A stretch of DNA of 41,673 nt from IMG/VR virus record IMGVR_UViG_3300031673_000155, positions 1 to 41,673 of that record. One strand, written 5' to 3'. The notes under the pieces were generated by a model. It did no database searches and was not told the origin of the DNA. It saw only the letters and a program-made list of their open reading frames with translations. Each line of letters starts with the position of its first letter. Position 1 is the stretch's first letter. Shown piece by piece: positions 29,579 through 36,969 of the stretch. The translations under genes were made by a program, and so were the position numbers. Source of the stretch: a virus.

Positions 29579-30562
29579 CTAAGCTGGTGCTGTGGTTGTG
29601 CAAAGTATCCAGTAGTAGGTGCCACTCGCAACAAACTTCAGCTTATGGGTAGCAACACAATCTGCGCTGGTAGAGAAGAGATCGTGTATGCCGACGGCGG
29701 CTGGGGTAATGTCGGAGAAGTTAAAGAGGTTGTTCATTTGCTGGCTCCCGCCCGCTAGAACTGATCTCTCCCTGCATTGTATATAGGCACACAGATAGTT
29801 GTTGATTCCGTCTGTGCAAGCATTTGAAAAGTCTAGGCACATAACGGCCATTGTATCTTGTCTCACATCTCCAGCCGTGATTTCTAGTCTAGCCTCTATG
29901 ACAGATGCCCGACCATGTATCCAGTTTCCCGTCGCTGCTATAGTGAGTTTGTTATAGTTGACGCAGGCCGTGACCGCAAAGACAGTAGTTATGGACAACT
30001 CTGTATGTTGGGCTTCAACTATCCCGCCGCCCTGTGCTTCATAGTAGTATTCTCTGAAGCTGATACCGGCACGGGTACTTTCGAACGGAACCCCAGTTAC
30101 GCCGACCAATTCCTCGCTATCGTCGTGCATCCAGTGAACCTTGACCGCGATGACATACGGGGTAGCACCAGCGGGAACGTTACCGAGCGCATACCCAAAT
30201 AGAGTATGGGTGTTCTTGTTGTTGTTCTTGCTGATGAGAGCGGTAGTCCTATCAATATAAAGCTCGTCACCAGCTACTACAGCAACGTTACCGAGTTCAT
30301 CGGTAGCATAGACTTTTAGCGCCCATATGCCCTCAGTGTCTATAGATATGAGTTCATCGGCAACAGTCCCCGTATTAAAAGCCACACCAACAATGTGCTC
30401 ACCGACTACACAAGGGTGCCCCTTTACGATATAGGTATCTTCTTTTCCGGTTATGTCAGTCTCATTAACGGTGATATGTCGCCCCTCATAAGTGGAGCTA
30501 ATCTCATCGTTTTCGGTGAGGACTGCACTCCCTCCATATACTCCAATTCCTGTGCTTGGCAT
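29579..30562 (-). CDS. DUF2190-like capsid decoration / head fibre protein, 327 aa
   Basis: The first 110 residues (YIVKGHPCVVGEHIVGVAFN, DELISIDTEGIWALKVYATD, VVAGDELYIDRTT) match the DUF2190 family of small capsid decoration or head-fibre proteins. The remaining 200 residues form a second beta-rich domain (ELSITTVFAVTACVNYNK...) containing several Cys, which may be the exposed part. The start has GGAGGAAAAT upstream. The central AVKVHWM segment is repeated in another frame upstream (see finding). Confidence 0.75.
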   Translation of the reverse strand: MPSTGIGVYGGSAVLTENDEISSTYEGRHITVNETDITGKEDTYIVKGHPCVVGEHIVGVAFNTGTVADELISIDTEGIWALKVYATDELGNVAVVAGDELYIDRTTALISKNNNKNTHTLFGYALGNVPAGATPYVIAVKVHWMHDDSEELVGVTGVPFESTRAGISFREYYYEAQGGGIVEAQHTELSITTVFAVTACVNYNKLTIAATGNWIHGRASVIEARLEITAGDVRQDTMAVMCLDFSNACTDGINNYLCAYIQCRERSVLAGGSQQMNNLFNFSDITPAAVGIHDLFSTSADCVATHKLKFVASGTYYWILCTTTAPA

Positions 30563-30574
30563 TGTATTTTCCTC

Positions 30575-30736
30575 CTAGTTTATTTTTGTGTTCCTAATTA
30601 TGACTGTCCCCAAAGCGCCCACCAGAACCAAATCCAGGGCACGCCCATCCAGTGAACTTTGACCGCTATGATTTCGGTCCCAGTCCCAGTAATAGTTTGC
30701 AGCTACTTCGGTTTCTTGGGCGGGTTCACCAACCAT
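30575..30736 (-). CDS. Small hypothetical protein, 53 aa (possibly spurious)
   Basis: A frame with GGGAGAATAATT before the ATG encodes an acidic start (MVGEPAQETEVAANYYWDWD) and a hydrophobic segment (ALDLVLVGALGTVIIRN). It fills the space between protease/scaffold and decoration genes. However the same DNA, one base shifted, has a stretch homologous to the AVKVHWM part of the decoration gene, so this region may be decayed duplicated sequence and this frame accidental. Confidence 0.4.
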   Translation of the reverse strand: MVGEPAQETEVAANYYWDWDRNHSGQSSLDGRALDLVLVGALGTVIIRNTKIN

Positions 30737-30747
30737 AATTATTCTCC

Positions 30748-32730
30748 CTATCGGCCATTAACAGCCGCATCGAGTTGCTTGTCTGACCATTCAGGATGGT
30801 CACGCTTAAAGGACTCACGTAGAGCCGCTTTGTCCTTCTCGCCTTCAGGGGGGTCGGTTTTCCCCATACCCGTGACTTTACCGGCCTCTGAAAGCTCGGC
30901 CACATAAGCCTGCTCCGCCTTGATTGCATCTTCCAGCCCGTCCGCAGTCTTTGATTCCTTGAACTGGGCCAGGACACGCTTCTTAGCAGGGTCAGGCAGG
31001 TCGGCCTTACCAACAGCCTCATCGACAGTGGCTTTGGTTTCAGCTATAGCCTTCTCATTCTCAGCCTTCTCAGCAGCTTCCTTGAGAGTCTTATTCTCTT
31101 CGGTCAGGTCGTTGATGGTTTTTTCGTTTTCCTTGATTGTCTCTTCCATCTCCATCTTGTGTTTTACCTCCTTCTGAATTTCCGCCGTTGCCTCAGTCTC
31201 GATAGTCTTAACCAAGTCAGGGCGGCGTTCACGCAGGGCCGTAATTCCTATGAGGTCTATATCGTGTTGACGGTCAGCCTCATAGAAGGTAACGACTCCA
31301 CCGGCACCAGGTTCGGTAACGAAATCTACACTACGGGCAGCTATTAACTTCTCGATTACGGTAGTCTCGACACCATCAACCTTAGACTTAGTGGCCGAGC
31401 CTACTGCGTTGATAGAGATGCCCATGTTATTGAGCAACCCTTTCTCCTGCAATAAGCCGAGCTTCTCTTTAAGCCAGGGTTCGATGATTTCAGCGACTCC
31501 GGTTACGACTCCGCTTTCGTCTACCTGGACGTTACTTAATGTTGCGACCCACGCCCTAATCGACCTTTCGGGCAGCTCCCTATCCTCAGTGGGTGTAGGG
31601 TGGTCGGCATACATCTTGACGCCTTCAAATACCTTGTAGTCCCGTTGCAGCATTTCTTTGGGGTAATATCGGTCTTTTGTAGCATTGAAACCAGGTTGAA
31701 TTATGATTACCTTCGCCTTCCCCTTCGAGTCCATAATGGCTTCGGTCAGGGGCACAAAGGAATTAACCATCTCCCTGGTGGCAGCTTCTTTAACCCATTT
31801 CGGCATATCGTCCTCCTCGACATCTAGCTTTCGATATTCGCCCCTTATTTTTCGTTTAACGGTAGGCAGGTCTTCAGTAGGGATAGCTACCTTTTGTCCT
31901 CTGAAACCGCCGGGGCTTAGAGCCGCAGCAGCCCTTCCGAGTTGAGCCCGGGTGACTTTCTTTTCAGGGTCTTCCCATAATCTCAGTTTCCAGGTTGAGG
32001 GCTTCTCGGCATCGGGCACATAGGCAAAGGCGGCGGCGGGGAATTGAACGCCGTCTTCTGTCTTTGTAACCGCCTGCTCCTGAAGCCACGCCAGGGTCTT
32101 ATCGGCTTCCTTTGTTGCCTTCTCTATCTTGTCGGCATCGACTTCACCCTCAGATGATAAGAGTTCCTGGCAGAGTTGGAGTATTGTCTTTAGACGTTTA
32201 GAGTCGGCTACGGCATTACGCCTTCCTGCCTCTTGGACTATCTCATTGTATTTATCTCTCAGAGCTTCCATAGGCTCATAGGTAGTCTTGCGGGATACCT
32301 TTTCTGGAGCACCGAACTCTATCTTGCCCCCTTCACCCATCGTGTAGCTTGCCTTGTAGGATTGCTGATTGACACGATAGACAAATTCGGCATCCCAAAT
32401 ATCCTCTACATAAATATGGTCGTCATCCGAATGGCCCATTTGACCAACAATAGCCGCCTCAAGTGCCCGCCGTTTATCCTCAGCACTCATATCAGCTTCC
32501 TTAACCTTAGTCTTAACAACCATAGTCGCCTCCTTAGTTTCTTTAGCCACCCACTCATCCCCCACCTTCTCGTATTTTGTTTTGACAGCAGCCCAGGCAG
32601 TAGCGTTAGCCTTAGCCTCGTCTCCGTTGTATTGCTTGAATGCTGAATTGTAGGCAGCTATGAATATCTCTTGAGCGTGTTTGGGGAGTCCCTTAATAGC
32701 ATCGGGGGGATTGTCGATTGTGTAGGGCAT
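30748..32730 (-). CDS. ChaB-domain + prohead protease + scaffold fusion, 660 aa
   Basis: The start is ATG 32730, with GGAG six bases upstream; a TTG four codons earlier is possible. Residues 1-55 (PYTIDNPPDAIKGLPKHAQE, then IFIAAYNSAFKQY) are a ChaB-like domain. Residues 330-500 contain a region like phage prohead proteases (VKMYADHPTPTEDRELPERS, NMGISINAVGS), and residues 535-600 are a Glu/Lys-rich coiled coil typical of scaffolds. Fused protease-scaffold proteins mature themselves during head assembly. Catalytic residues cannot be assigned with certainty; the His of ADHPTP and the Ser of GISINA are candidates. Confidence 0.82.
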   Translation of the reverse strand: MPYTIDNPPDAIKGLPKHAQEIFIAAYNSAFKQYNGDEAKANATAWAAVKTKYEKVGDEWVAKETKEATMVVKTKVKEADMSAEDKRRALEAAIVGQMGHSDDDHIYVEDIWDAEFVYRVNQQSYKASYTMGEGGKIEFGAPEKVSRKTTYEPMEALRDKYNEIVQEAGRRNAVADSKRLKTILQLCQELLSSEGEVDADKIEKATKEADKTLAWLQEQAVTKTEDGVQFPAAAFAYVPDAEKPSTWKLRLWEDPEKKVTRAQLGRAAAALSPGGFRGQKVAIPTEDLPTVKRKIRGEYRKLDVEEDDMPKWVKEAATREMVNSFVPLTEAIMDSKGKAKVIIIQPGFNATKDRYYPKEMLQRDYKVFEGVKMYADHPTPTEDRELPERSIRAWVATLSNVQVDESGVVTGVAEIIEPWLKEKLGLLQEKGLLNNMGISINAVGSATKSKVDGVETTVIEKLIAARSVDFVTEPGAGGVVTFYEADRQHDIDLIGITALRERRPDLVKTIETEATAEIQKEVKHKMEMEETIKENEKTINDLTEENKTLKEAAEKAENEKAIAETKATVDEAVGKADLPDPAKKRVLAQFKESKTADGLEDAIKAEQAYVAELSEAGKVTGMGKTDPPEGEKDKAALRESFKRDHPEWSDKQLDAAVNGR

Positions 32731-32743
32731 AGTCATCTCCAAT

Positions 32744-32777
32744 AAAAAACCGCGGGTTATTTGCAGAAAACCCGCGG
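32744..32777 (-). terminator. Intrinsic terminator between MuF gene and protease/scaffold
   Basis: On the minus strand CCGCGGGTT and AACCCGCGG (9 perfect pairs) around a 10-base loop are followed by TTTTTTATT, which runs straight into the next gene's ribosome site. It is a strong terminator inside the late operon and separates two essential head genes. Confidence 0.85.
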
Positions 32778-32803
32778 CAGATTCTTAATCTATCTATTTA
32801 TTC

Positions 32804-34216
32804 CTACCTGCTCAACCTCGCAGGGGCTAGGGCGCACCTACAATTCTTGACTACGATGTTATTGCCGATGTATAATTGTTCTAAAGACTGGAGGTCGTAG
32901 ACGTGGCCAGAATAATTGAAATCCCTAACCTTGACCAGCTTATCAGGCGCTATCAGGCTGGAGAATCGGAATTGAAATTGTCTTGCGAGTTTGGTATATG
33001 TCGGCGCACAGTCCGAAGGCGTTTGCTCAAAGCGGGCATCACCCCTCGGAATGGTAGCCAAGCCAACATTATCAGAATGAACAGGCTCTCCCCCGCCGAA
33101 CGCTCTGCCTTGACTCATAACGCCCATGAAGCCGTAAGGGGTCGCTGTGTCCCTATAGCCGAGCGGGGGCAAAGAGCCAAGACCAGAGAAATCAAAGGGC
33201 TCAACATTTCTGCAATAGAAGTAGTATTTACCGATATGTTGGAAGCCAAAGGTATTTACAATATCACTCACCAGAAAGCTATCGGGGCTTATAATGTCGA
33301 TATTGCCATCGAATCCCCCCGCATCGCCATAGAAATCTTTGGCGGCGGTTTTCATATGAGCAAGCACCATGCCCTTCTGCACCACAAGCGATTTCCATAT
33401 ATCCTCAATCAAGGCTGGACTGTAGTCATAATTTGGGTCGATGCTAGACGCTATCCTTTGGCTATCGAGGCAACTAATTATGTGGTCGCCCTCATGCAAC
33501 GACTTAGCTCTCATAAAACCGCGCGGAGTGAGTATCATGTGATTAGGGGTAATGGTGAGCTTGTGCCCTCTCTCAGTGGCAATTTCAATTGCCTTCCCGT
33601 TATAGAAAGCCCGACTGCCCGCGATAGTAAGGGGCGCTTCTATTCTAACATCCGGTAGCAAACAGTTAGGATGGGCAGGTGGTCTATCATGCCCGCTACT
33701 AAAGGAATCGTCTATCGGTATCACGCCATCCCCTTCATTGCCAGCACAGATAGGACAAGGGTCGCTTGCTACCCACTCTTTGCCCTCTATATTCATTTCC
33801 TCAGCGCGGTCCAGGAAGGCTTGAGATAGGGCGTCATTGGTTTCGGTGCGGGCGATGGTCTGTGCCCTTCCCTTTGACATATCGGTAAAGGTGTGGCGTA
33901 GGTCTGAGGTTATCCCCGGCACGCCCCTCTTATTGAGTATGCCGTCTGAGATAACTGTCTTCAGCCTCGATATAGTCTCCTGGTTCATATTCTTAATGAG
34001 CCAGCCTGCACGCTCTGAGGCGTACTTGATAGCGGCTGCCATCGGCGGCCCTTCATAAGGCACACCTGCCCATTGCATCATCTGAGCCGAGCCGACCATG
34101 TAAATCATCGCCAGATGCCCGTTCAGCCTGGTAAAGTAGCTCTGGGTAATGACTCTTAGGAACGGCGCCAGTATATCGTCTGTCTCTGTACCTAGTGCCT
34201 CTTTAATCGTAGTCAT
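32804..34216 (-). CDS. MuF/SPP1 gp7-like head morphogenesis protein containing an intein, 470 aa
   Basis: The host protein is the portal-associated minor head protein. Residues 1-184 are its N-extein (SKGRAQTIARTETNDALSQA, then DPCPICAGNEGDG and HDRPPAHPN). Residues 459-470 (CRCALAPARLSR) are its C-extein, and joining them restores the typical HPNCRC ending of a 196-aa protein. Residues 185-458 are an intein: Cys1 at 185, block B TITPNH (221-226), block F HVYDLQSLEQLYIG (438-451), terminal VVKN with Asn458 and Cys+1 at 459. The usual penultimate His is Lys. No LAGLIDADG or HNH motif is in the sense reading. Confidence 0.9.
   Translation of the reverse strand: MTTIKEALGTETDDILAPFLRVITQSYFTRLNGHLAMIYMVGSAQMMQWAGVPYEGPPMAAAIKYASERAGWLIKNMNQETISRLKTVISDGILNKRGVPGITSDLRHTFTDMSKGRAQTIARTETNDALSQAFLDRAEEMNIEGKEWVASDPCPICAGNEGDGVIPIDDSFSSGHDRPPAHPNCLLPDVRIEAPLTIAGSRAFYNGKAIEIATERGHKLTITPNHMILTPRGFMRAKSLHEGDHIISCLDSQRIASSIDPNYDYSPALIEDIWKSLVVQKGMVLAHMKTAAKDFYGDAGGFDGNIDIISPDSFLVSDIVNTFGFQHIGKYYFYCRNVEPFDFSGLGSLPPLGYRDTATPYGFMGVMSQGRAFGGGEPVHSDNVGLATIPRGDARFEQTPSDCAPTYTKLARQFQFRFSSLIAPDKLVKVRDFNYSGHVYDLQSLEQLYIGNNIVVKNCRCALAPARLSR
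32847..32876 (+). promoter_or_regulatory. Sigma-70 promoter for the antisense endonuclease
   Basis: TTGACT (32847-32852), an 18-base spacer and the perfect -10 TATAAT (32871-32876) lie inside the intein's last codons on the opposite strand, 26 bases before the endonuclease GTG. Confidence 0.75.
32903..33658 (+). CDS. HTH + Vsr/DUF559-like homing endonuclease candidate, antisense inside the intein, 251 aa
   Basis: GTG start with GGAGGT at 32890-32895, seven bases upstream. Residues 11-46 form a resolvase-like helix-turn-helix (LKLSCEFGICRRTVRRRLLK). Residues 104-180 follow the Vsr/DUF559 nuclease pattern: AIEVVFTDML (Glu106), AYNVDIAI (Asp133), IAIEIFGGGFH (Glu144, His151), then LNQGWTVVIIWVD. 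The acidic residue often found after the His is replaced (ALLHHKR). It lies wholly within the intein coding segment and reads codon-for-codon opposite it. The Vsr-like EDxHD family is known to include homing endonucleases, some near split inteins. Homing of this intein into intein-free MuF genes is the likely role, by inference. Confidence 0.82.
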   Translation: MARIIEIPNLDQLIRRYQAGESELKLSCEFGICRRTVRRRLLKAGITPRNGSQANIIRMNRLSPAERSALTHNAHEAVRGRCVPIAERGQRAKTREIKGLNISAIEVVFTDMLEAKGIYNITHQKAIGAYNVDIAIESPRIAIEIFGGGFHMSKHHALLHHKRFPYILNQGWTVVIIWVDARRYPLAIEATNYVVALMQRLSSHKTARSEYHVIRGNGELVPSLSGNFNCLPVIESPTARDSKGRFYSNIR

Positions 34217-34443
34217 TTATCTTGACCCCCGAGACATTTGCCATCTGCATCTAGGTGAACATCCATACAGGAGCAAGCATTAGCGGGACTTCTATCAGCG
34301 ATTTTTACATTCCACCTGCAATCCTCATTGTCACAGGACAGAGATACCTTTTTGAGTTTGCATCCACCGCCCTCTAACCAATGAGGGCACTCCCTTGCCA
34401 TACATATATAACGCCCACCCACTTTCACCCAAGTGCAACTCAT
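34213..34443 (-). CDS. Cys-rich protein (DUF1540-like end), 76 aa
   Basis: Ten Cys occur in 76 residues: TWVKVGGRYICMARECPHW, then LSCDNEDCRWNVKIADRS, ACSCMDVHLDADGKCLG. The second half resembles DUF1540, a short repeat of Cys pairs of unknown function. It links the methyltransferase and MuF genes by 4-base overlaps on both sides. Metal binding is likely. Confidence 0.65.
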   Translation of the reverse strand: MSCTWVKVGGRYICMARECPHWLEGGGCKLKKVSLSCDNEDCRWNVKIADRSPANACSCMDVHLDADGKCLGGQDK

Positions 34444-35246
34444 TCCCCCACCTTTTCTAACAACACTACGAAGATGTGGTGTTTTTCACCAAACTTGTCA
34501 TATTCCTTTTCATTATTTATATATGAGTCTAATACCTTAAATCCTAGTGTCTTCAATTGCTTAAGGTAATCTTTCCAAGCTACGGTATCCTCTGTCTTTT
34601 TCCCGTTCTTAAACTGCGTATCTCCATAGATATAAATAAATGCTACTCCGCCATCTGTGAGAACACGGTAAACTTCAGGCAATGACTTTTTTAGATTAGT
34701 CGAATGTAACACCGACAAAGTAAAGACTGCCCCAAAACCTGCATCCTCAAAGGGTAATTTTTCAACGCTGGCAACTTTGAAGGTTATCTCCGCCTTCAAT
34801 TTTTTGGCATTGTTTGTAGCTAACTCAATTGCCTTCGGAACTATATCTATTGAAGTAACATCCAACCCAGACTTAGCAAAGAGAATCGAATCGCGTCCGT
34901 TCCCGCAACCTACTTCAAGAACACTTTTTATCTTATGGGCTTTCATTAAGTCTACAAATTCTTCTGCGAACTGAGATGGTTCAAGGTCTTTTGCCCAATG
35001 AGGAATCCCCTTCTTGTATTCAGCTTTCCAATCAGCAGGGGTCATTACCTCAGTAAATTCGGCATATTTGTTATATAATCGGTTAAGTGCCTTATAAGGG
35101 AAACCATCGGACAGAGCCTTGAAGTAGCCCCGCATATCCTTCTCGAAGTCGTCAGCCAGTTTTAGGTTCTTGGTCGATAGGGGATTACAGGGTAGTTTAT
35201 CTTGAGCCTCTTGGAGTAGTAGGTCTAGTTCATTTGCTAGTGTCAT
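34440..35246 (-). CDS. Class I SAM methyltransferase with N-terminal extension, 268 aa
   Basis: Residues 108-215 are a Rossmann methyltransferase: motif I VLEVGCGNGRDSILFAKSGL, acidic motif II end VTSIDIVP, then FGAVFTLSVLHSTN and LTDGGVAFIYIYG. The substrate could be a small molecule or protein; the DNA-type DPPY or PCQ motifs are absent. The first 95 residues are helical (LDLLLQEAQDKLP, YFKALSDGFPYKALNRLYNK) and do not belong to the enzyme core; they could tether it to the virion. It lies between portal and MuF genes, an unusual place for an enzyme. Confidence 0.85.
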   Translation of the reverse strand: MTLANELDLLLQEAQDKLPCNPLSTKNLKLADDFEKDMRGYFKALSDGFPYKALNRLYNKYAEFTEVMTPADWKAEYKKGIPHWAKDLEPSQFAEEFVDLMKAHKIKSVLEVGCGNGRDSILFAKSGLDVTSIDIVPKAIELATNNAKKLKAEITFKVASVEKLPFEDAGFGAVFTLSVLHSTNLKKSLPEVYRVLTDGGVAFIYIYGDTQFKNGKKTEDTVAWKDYLKQLKTLGFKVLDSYINNEKEYDKFGEKHHIFVVLLEKVGE

Positions 35247-35366
35247 TTACCAGTCCAAAACTACTGAACCATCAAGACGAATAAATCCCAGAATTTTACC
35301 TTTACAAGTTTCCAACCACCCCAACCACCCTGTTCCCTTTGGGTTACTATACAGTTTGACTTTCAT
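35247..35366 (-). CDS. Small hypothetical protein, 39 aa
   Basis: The start at 35366 has AAGGAG with 8 bases of spacing and overlaps the end of the previous gene by 20 bases. The sequence is beta-like and aromatic (VKLYSNPKGTGWLGWLETCK). The stop lies immediately before the methyltransferase ATG, which argues for translation. Function unknown. Confidence 0.5.
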   Translation of the reverse strand: MKVKLYSNPKGTGWLGWLETCKGKILGFIRLDGSVVLDW

Positions 35367-35538
35367 TCTTTGACTCCTTTTCGGGCGGGAATACCCGCCG
35401 TTCCTTTCTGACCTTACCTGTGCCCTTACAGCGTTCACACCTGAGCCGTATCAAACCGTGTTCGTGTTCGATGTAGGTGAGCCCCTTGCAGGCTGGGCAC
35501 GTCTTCTCATAGAATTGGCGCTTATACTTTTTCGGCAT
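35347..35538 (-). CDS. DnaJ-like zinc finger protein, 63 aa
   Basis: CPACKGLTYIEHEHG and CERCKGTGKV are a CxxCxG pair as in DnaJ-type zinc fingers. The whole protein is basic and ends in a charged tail. It lies directly after the portal gene. A role as chaperone-like or RNA-binding accessory is possible, but small phage proteins of this type have no established function. Confidence 0.65.
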   Translation of the reverse strand: MPKKYKRQFYEKTCPACKGLTYIEHEHGLIRLRCERCKGTGKVRKERRVFPPEKESKNESQTV

Positions 35539-35549
35539 CGGCTTGCTCC

Positions 35550-36938
35550 TTATTTTATTGTAGCCTTGCCTATTATCTCTTTTAAGTCTTTAACCGCCCT
35601 AATCAGCTTAGCCGACTCACTTGCCGGGGCTTCCTTCCCGAGCTGGTCTATGACTTCCTGAGTGTCATTGATTCCCAGAGCCATAAGAGCCGCCTGCATA
35701 ACCGCATCGGTTGAGGACAGTTCGGGCATTACAGCTAGAATCTGACTGAGCGCCTGAGCCATTGCAGCCGCCCCGTCTTCTGCTATGGGCGGGAAGTCTC
35801 TATCTACATACCACTTATCGGGGGAGATGTTATTATGAGCCAGGACTGTTTCGTCTATCTCCTGGAAAAACCCCTTCCATGTCTCTTGATATGACTGGAA
35901 CTGCTTAACCATCGGGAGTTCGACTGTCTTAGCGGTGGCGAGATTGCCTATTGATATATCCCCGAAGTACTGCTCAGGGATGCCAACGGCGGCGGCTACC
36001 TGGAGTTTAATCATCCTACCGTCTTGATACGCGCCGGCTGCTCCGGTATCGGTCTTAATCGGGGTCAGGTCGGTGCCTTCATTGTGGACTGCCGTTGAAC
36101 CAGCTGCCGGAGATTGTCCTTGCAGCTTGGCCTTAAACGCATCAACAGCCGCTTGGCCGCCCTTGACCTTAGCATCCCAGGCGAACTTAGCCAGAGCCAG
36201 CATAATAGCTATCCTGGACGCTAAGAAGCGCCTGTAGTAGTCTATCCAGTCGAGGGCAGGTAAGAGTAACGGATTGCCACGCTGTGATATGGTGTTATAG
36301 GTAAGGTGGGCTACCAGAGCTTCCGCATTTTGTTTGACAGACGTATTCATATTGTCAAAACACGCCTCGCCCTTCTTATTGGTGATGCTCCGGTAGATAC
36401 TGACTTCGGGCTTCATTCCCTTAGTCCAGCTACGCTTATAGAACTTGACATCTTCGACATCTTCGGGATTGGTTACTATCTCGGTTATCTCAAGGGGGTC
36501 AATGCTGCGTATTTTCGATTGTTTAGGACCGAGGAAGACAGCCAGGAACACCTCGCCATCCACCAGCAGCTTATCGGAGAGCTTGCGCTGGCCTCTTGGA
36601 GAGAGTATGGCTTTATTCTCGGCTGCATTCCAGAAGCCCTCTAGGATTTCCTGAGTTGCATCTTCCGTTGCTTTGAAGGTTAGGCCTTCTCCGAAAGCAT
36701 AGTCAGTCCAGATTCTTATAGCCTGACGCGCCAACGGGTCCTTCATATAAAAGACCCTTGACTTCTTTAGGTAAGCCTCGCGGTCTTTATCGGGAATAAC
36801 CCAGCCCCCGCCCCCACTGAGATTCACCCAGCCGACATCCTCAAGGGCTAACTGTTGCTCAACCGTTGTAGTAGCTTCACGGATTATGTCAGCTAAGGGC
36901 TGCATTAACTTTTTGGCTTCTGCTTCACTTATCGCCAT
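35550..36938 (-). CDS. Portal protein, 462 aa
   Basis: This gene builds the dodecameric DNA entry ring at one capsid vertex. Recognisable segments are the N-terminal DPLARQAIRIWTDYAFGEGL, the wing region SIDPLEITEIVTNPEDVEDV, the stem/clip stretch RGNPLLLPALDWIDYYRRFL and IPEQYFGDISIGNLATAKTV before the crown. Length fits siphovirus portals. It follows a group of non-structural genes inserted after the terminase. GGAGC is six bases upstream of the ATG. Confidence 0.88.
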   Translation of the reverse strand: MAISEAEAKKLMQPLADIIREATTTVEQQLALEDVGWVNLSGGGGWVIPDKDREAYLKKSRVFYMKDPLARQAIRIWTDYAFGEGLTFKATEDATQEILEGFWNAAENKAILSPRGQRKLSDKLLVDGEVFLAVFLGPKQSKIRSIDPLEITEIVTNPEDVEDVKFYKRSWTKGMKPEVSIYRSITNKKGEACFDNMNTSVKQNAEALVAHLTYNTISQRGNPLLLPALDWIDYYRRFLASRIAIMLALAKFAWDAKVKGGQAAVDAFKAKLQGQSPAAGSTAVHNEGTDLTPIKTDTGAAGAYQDGRMIKLQVAAAVGIPEQYFGDISIGNLATAKTVELPMVKQFQSYQETWKGFFQEIDETVLAHNNISPDKWYVDRDFPPIAEDGAAAMAQALSQILAVMPELSSTDAVMQAALMALGINDTQEVIDQLGKEAPASESAKLIRAVKDLKEIIGKATIK

Positions 36939-36969
36939 CGGTCAGCTCCATACTCTTTTTTGCTTCAAA

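Larger units (their letters stand above)
32843..33664 (-). mobile_element. Intein in the MuF-like protein (274 codons)
   Basis: This is the coding segment for the self-splicing intein, residues 185-458 of the head protein. It interrupts the conserved HPN|CRC motif. The splicing blocks occupy the first 70 and last 35 residues. The middle 170 residues have no known domain in this strand; the opposite strand carries a complete endonuclease gene with promoter and ribosome site, all within these borders. Confidence 0.88.

Noticed and set aside
32804-34216. Interpretation as a simple 470-aa head protein with a large natural insertion
   Set aside because: Cys1, block B TPNH, the VVKN|C junction and restoration of HPNCRC on removal fit an intein far better.
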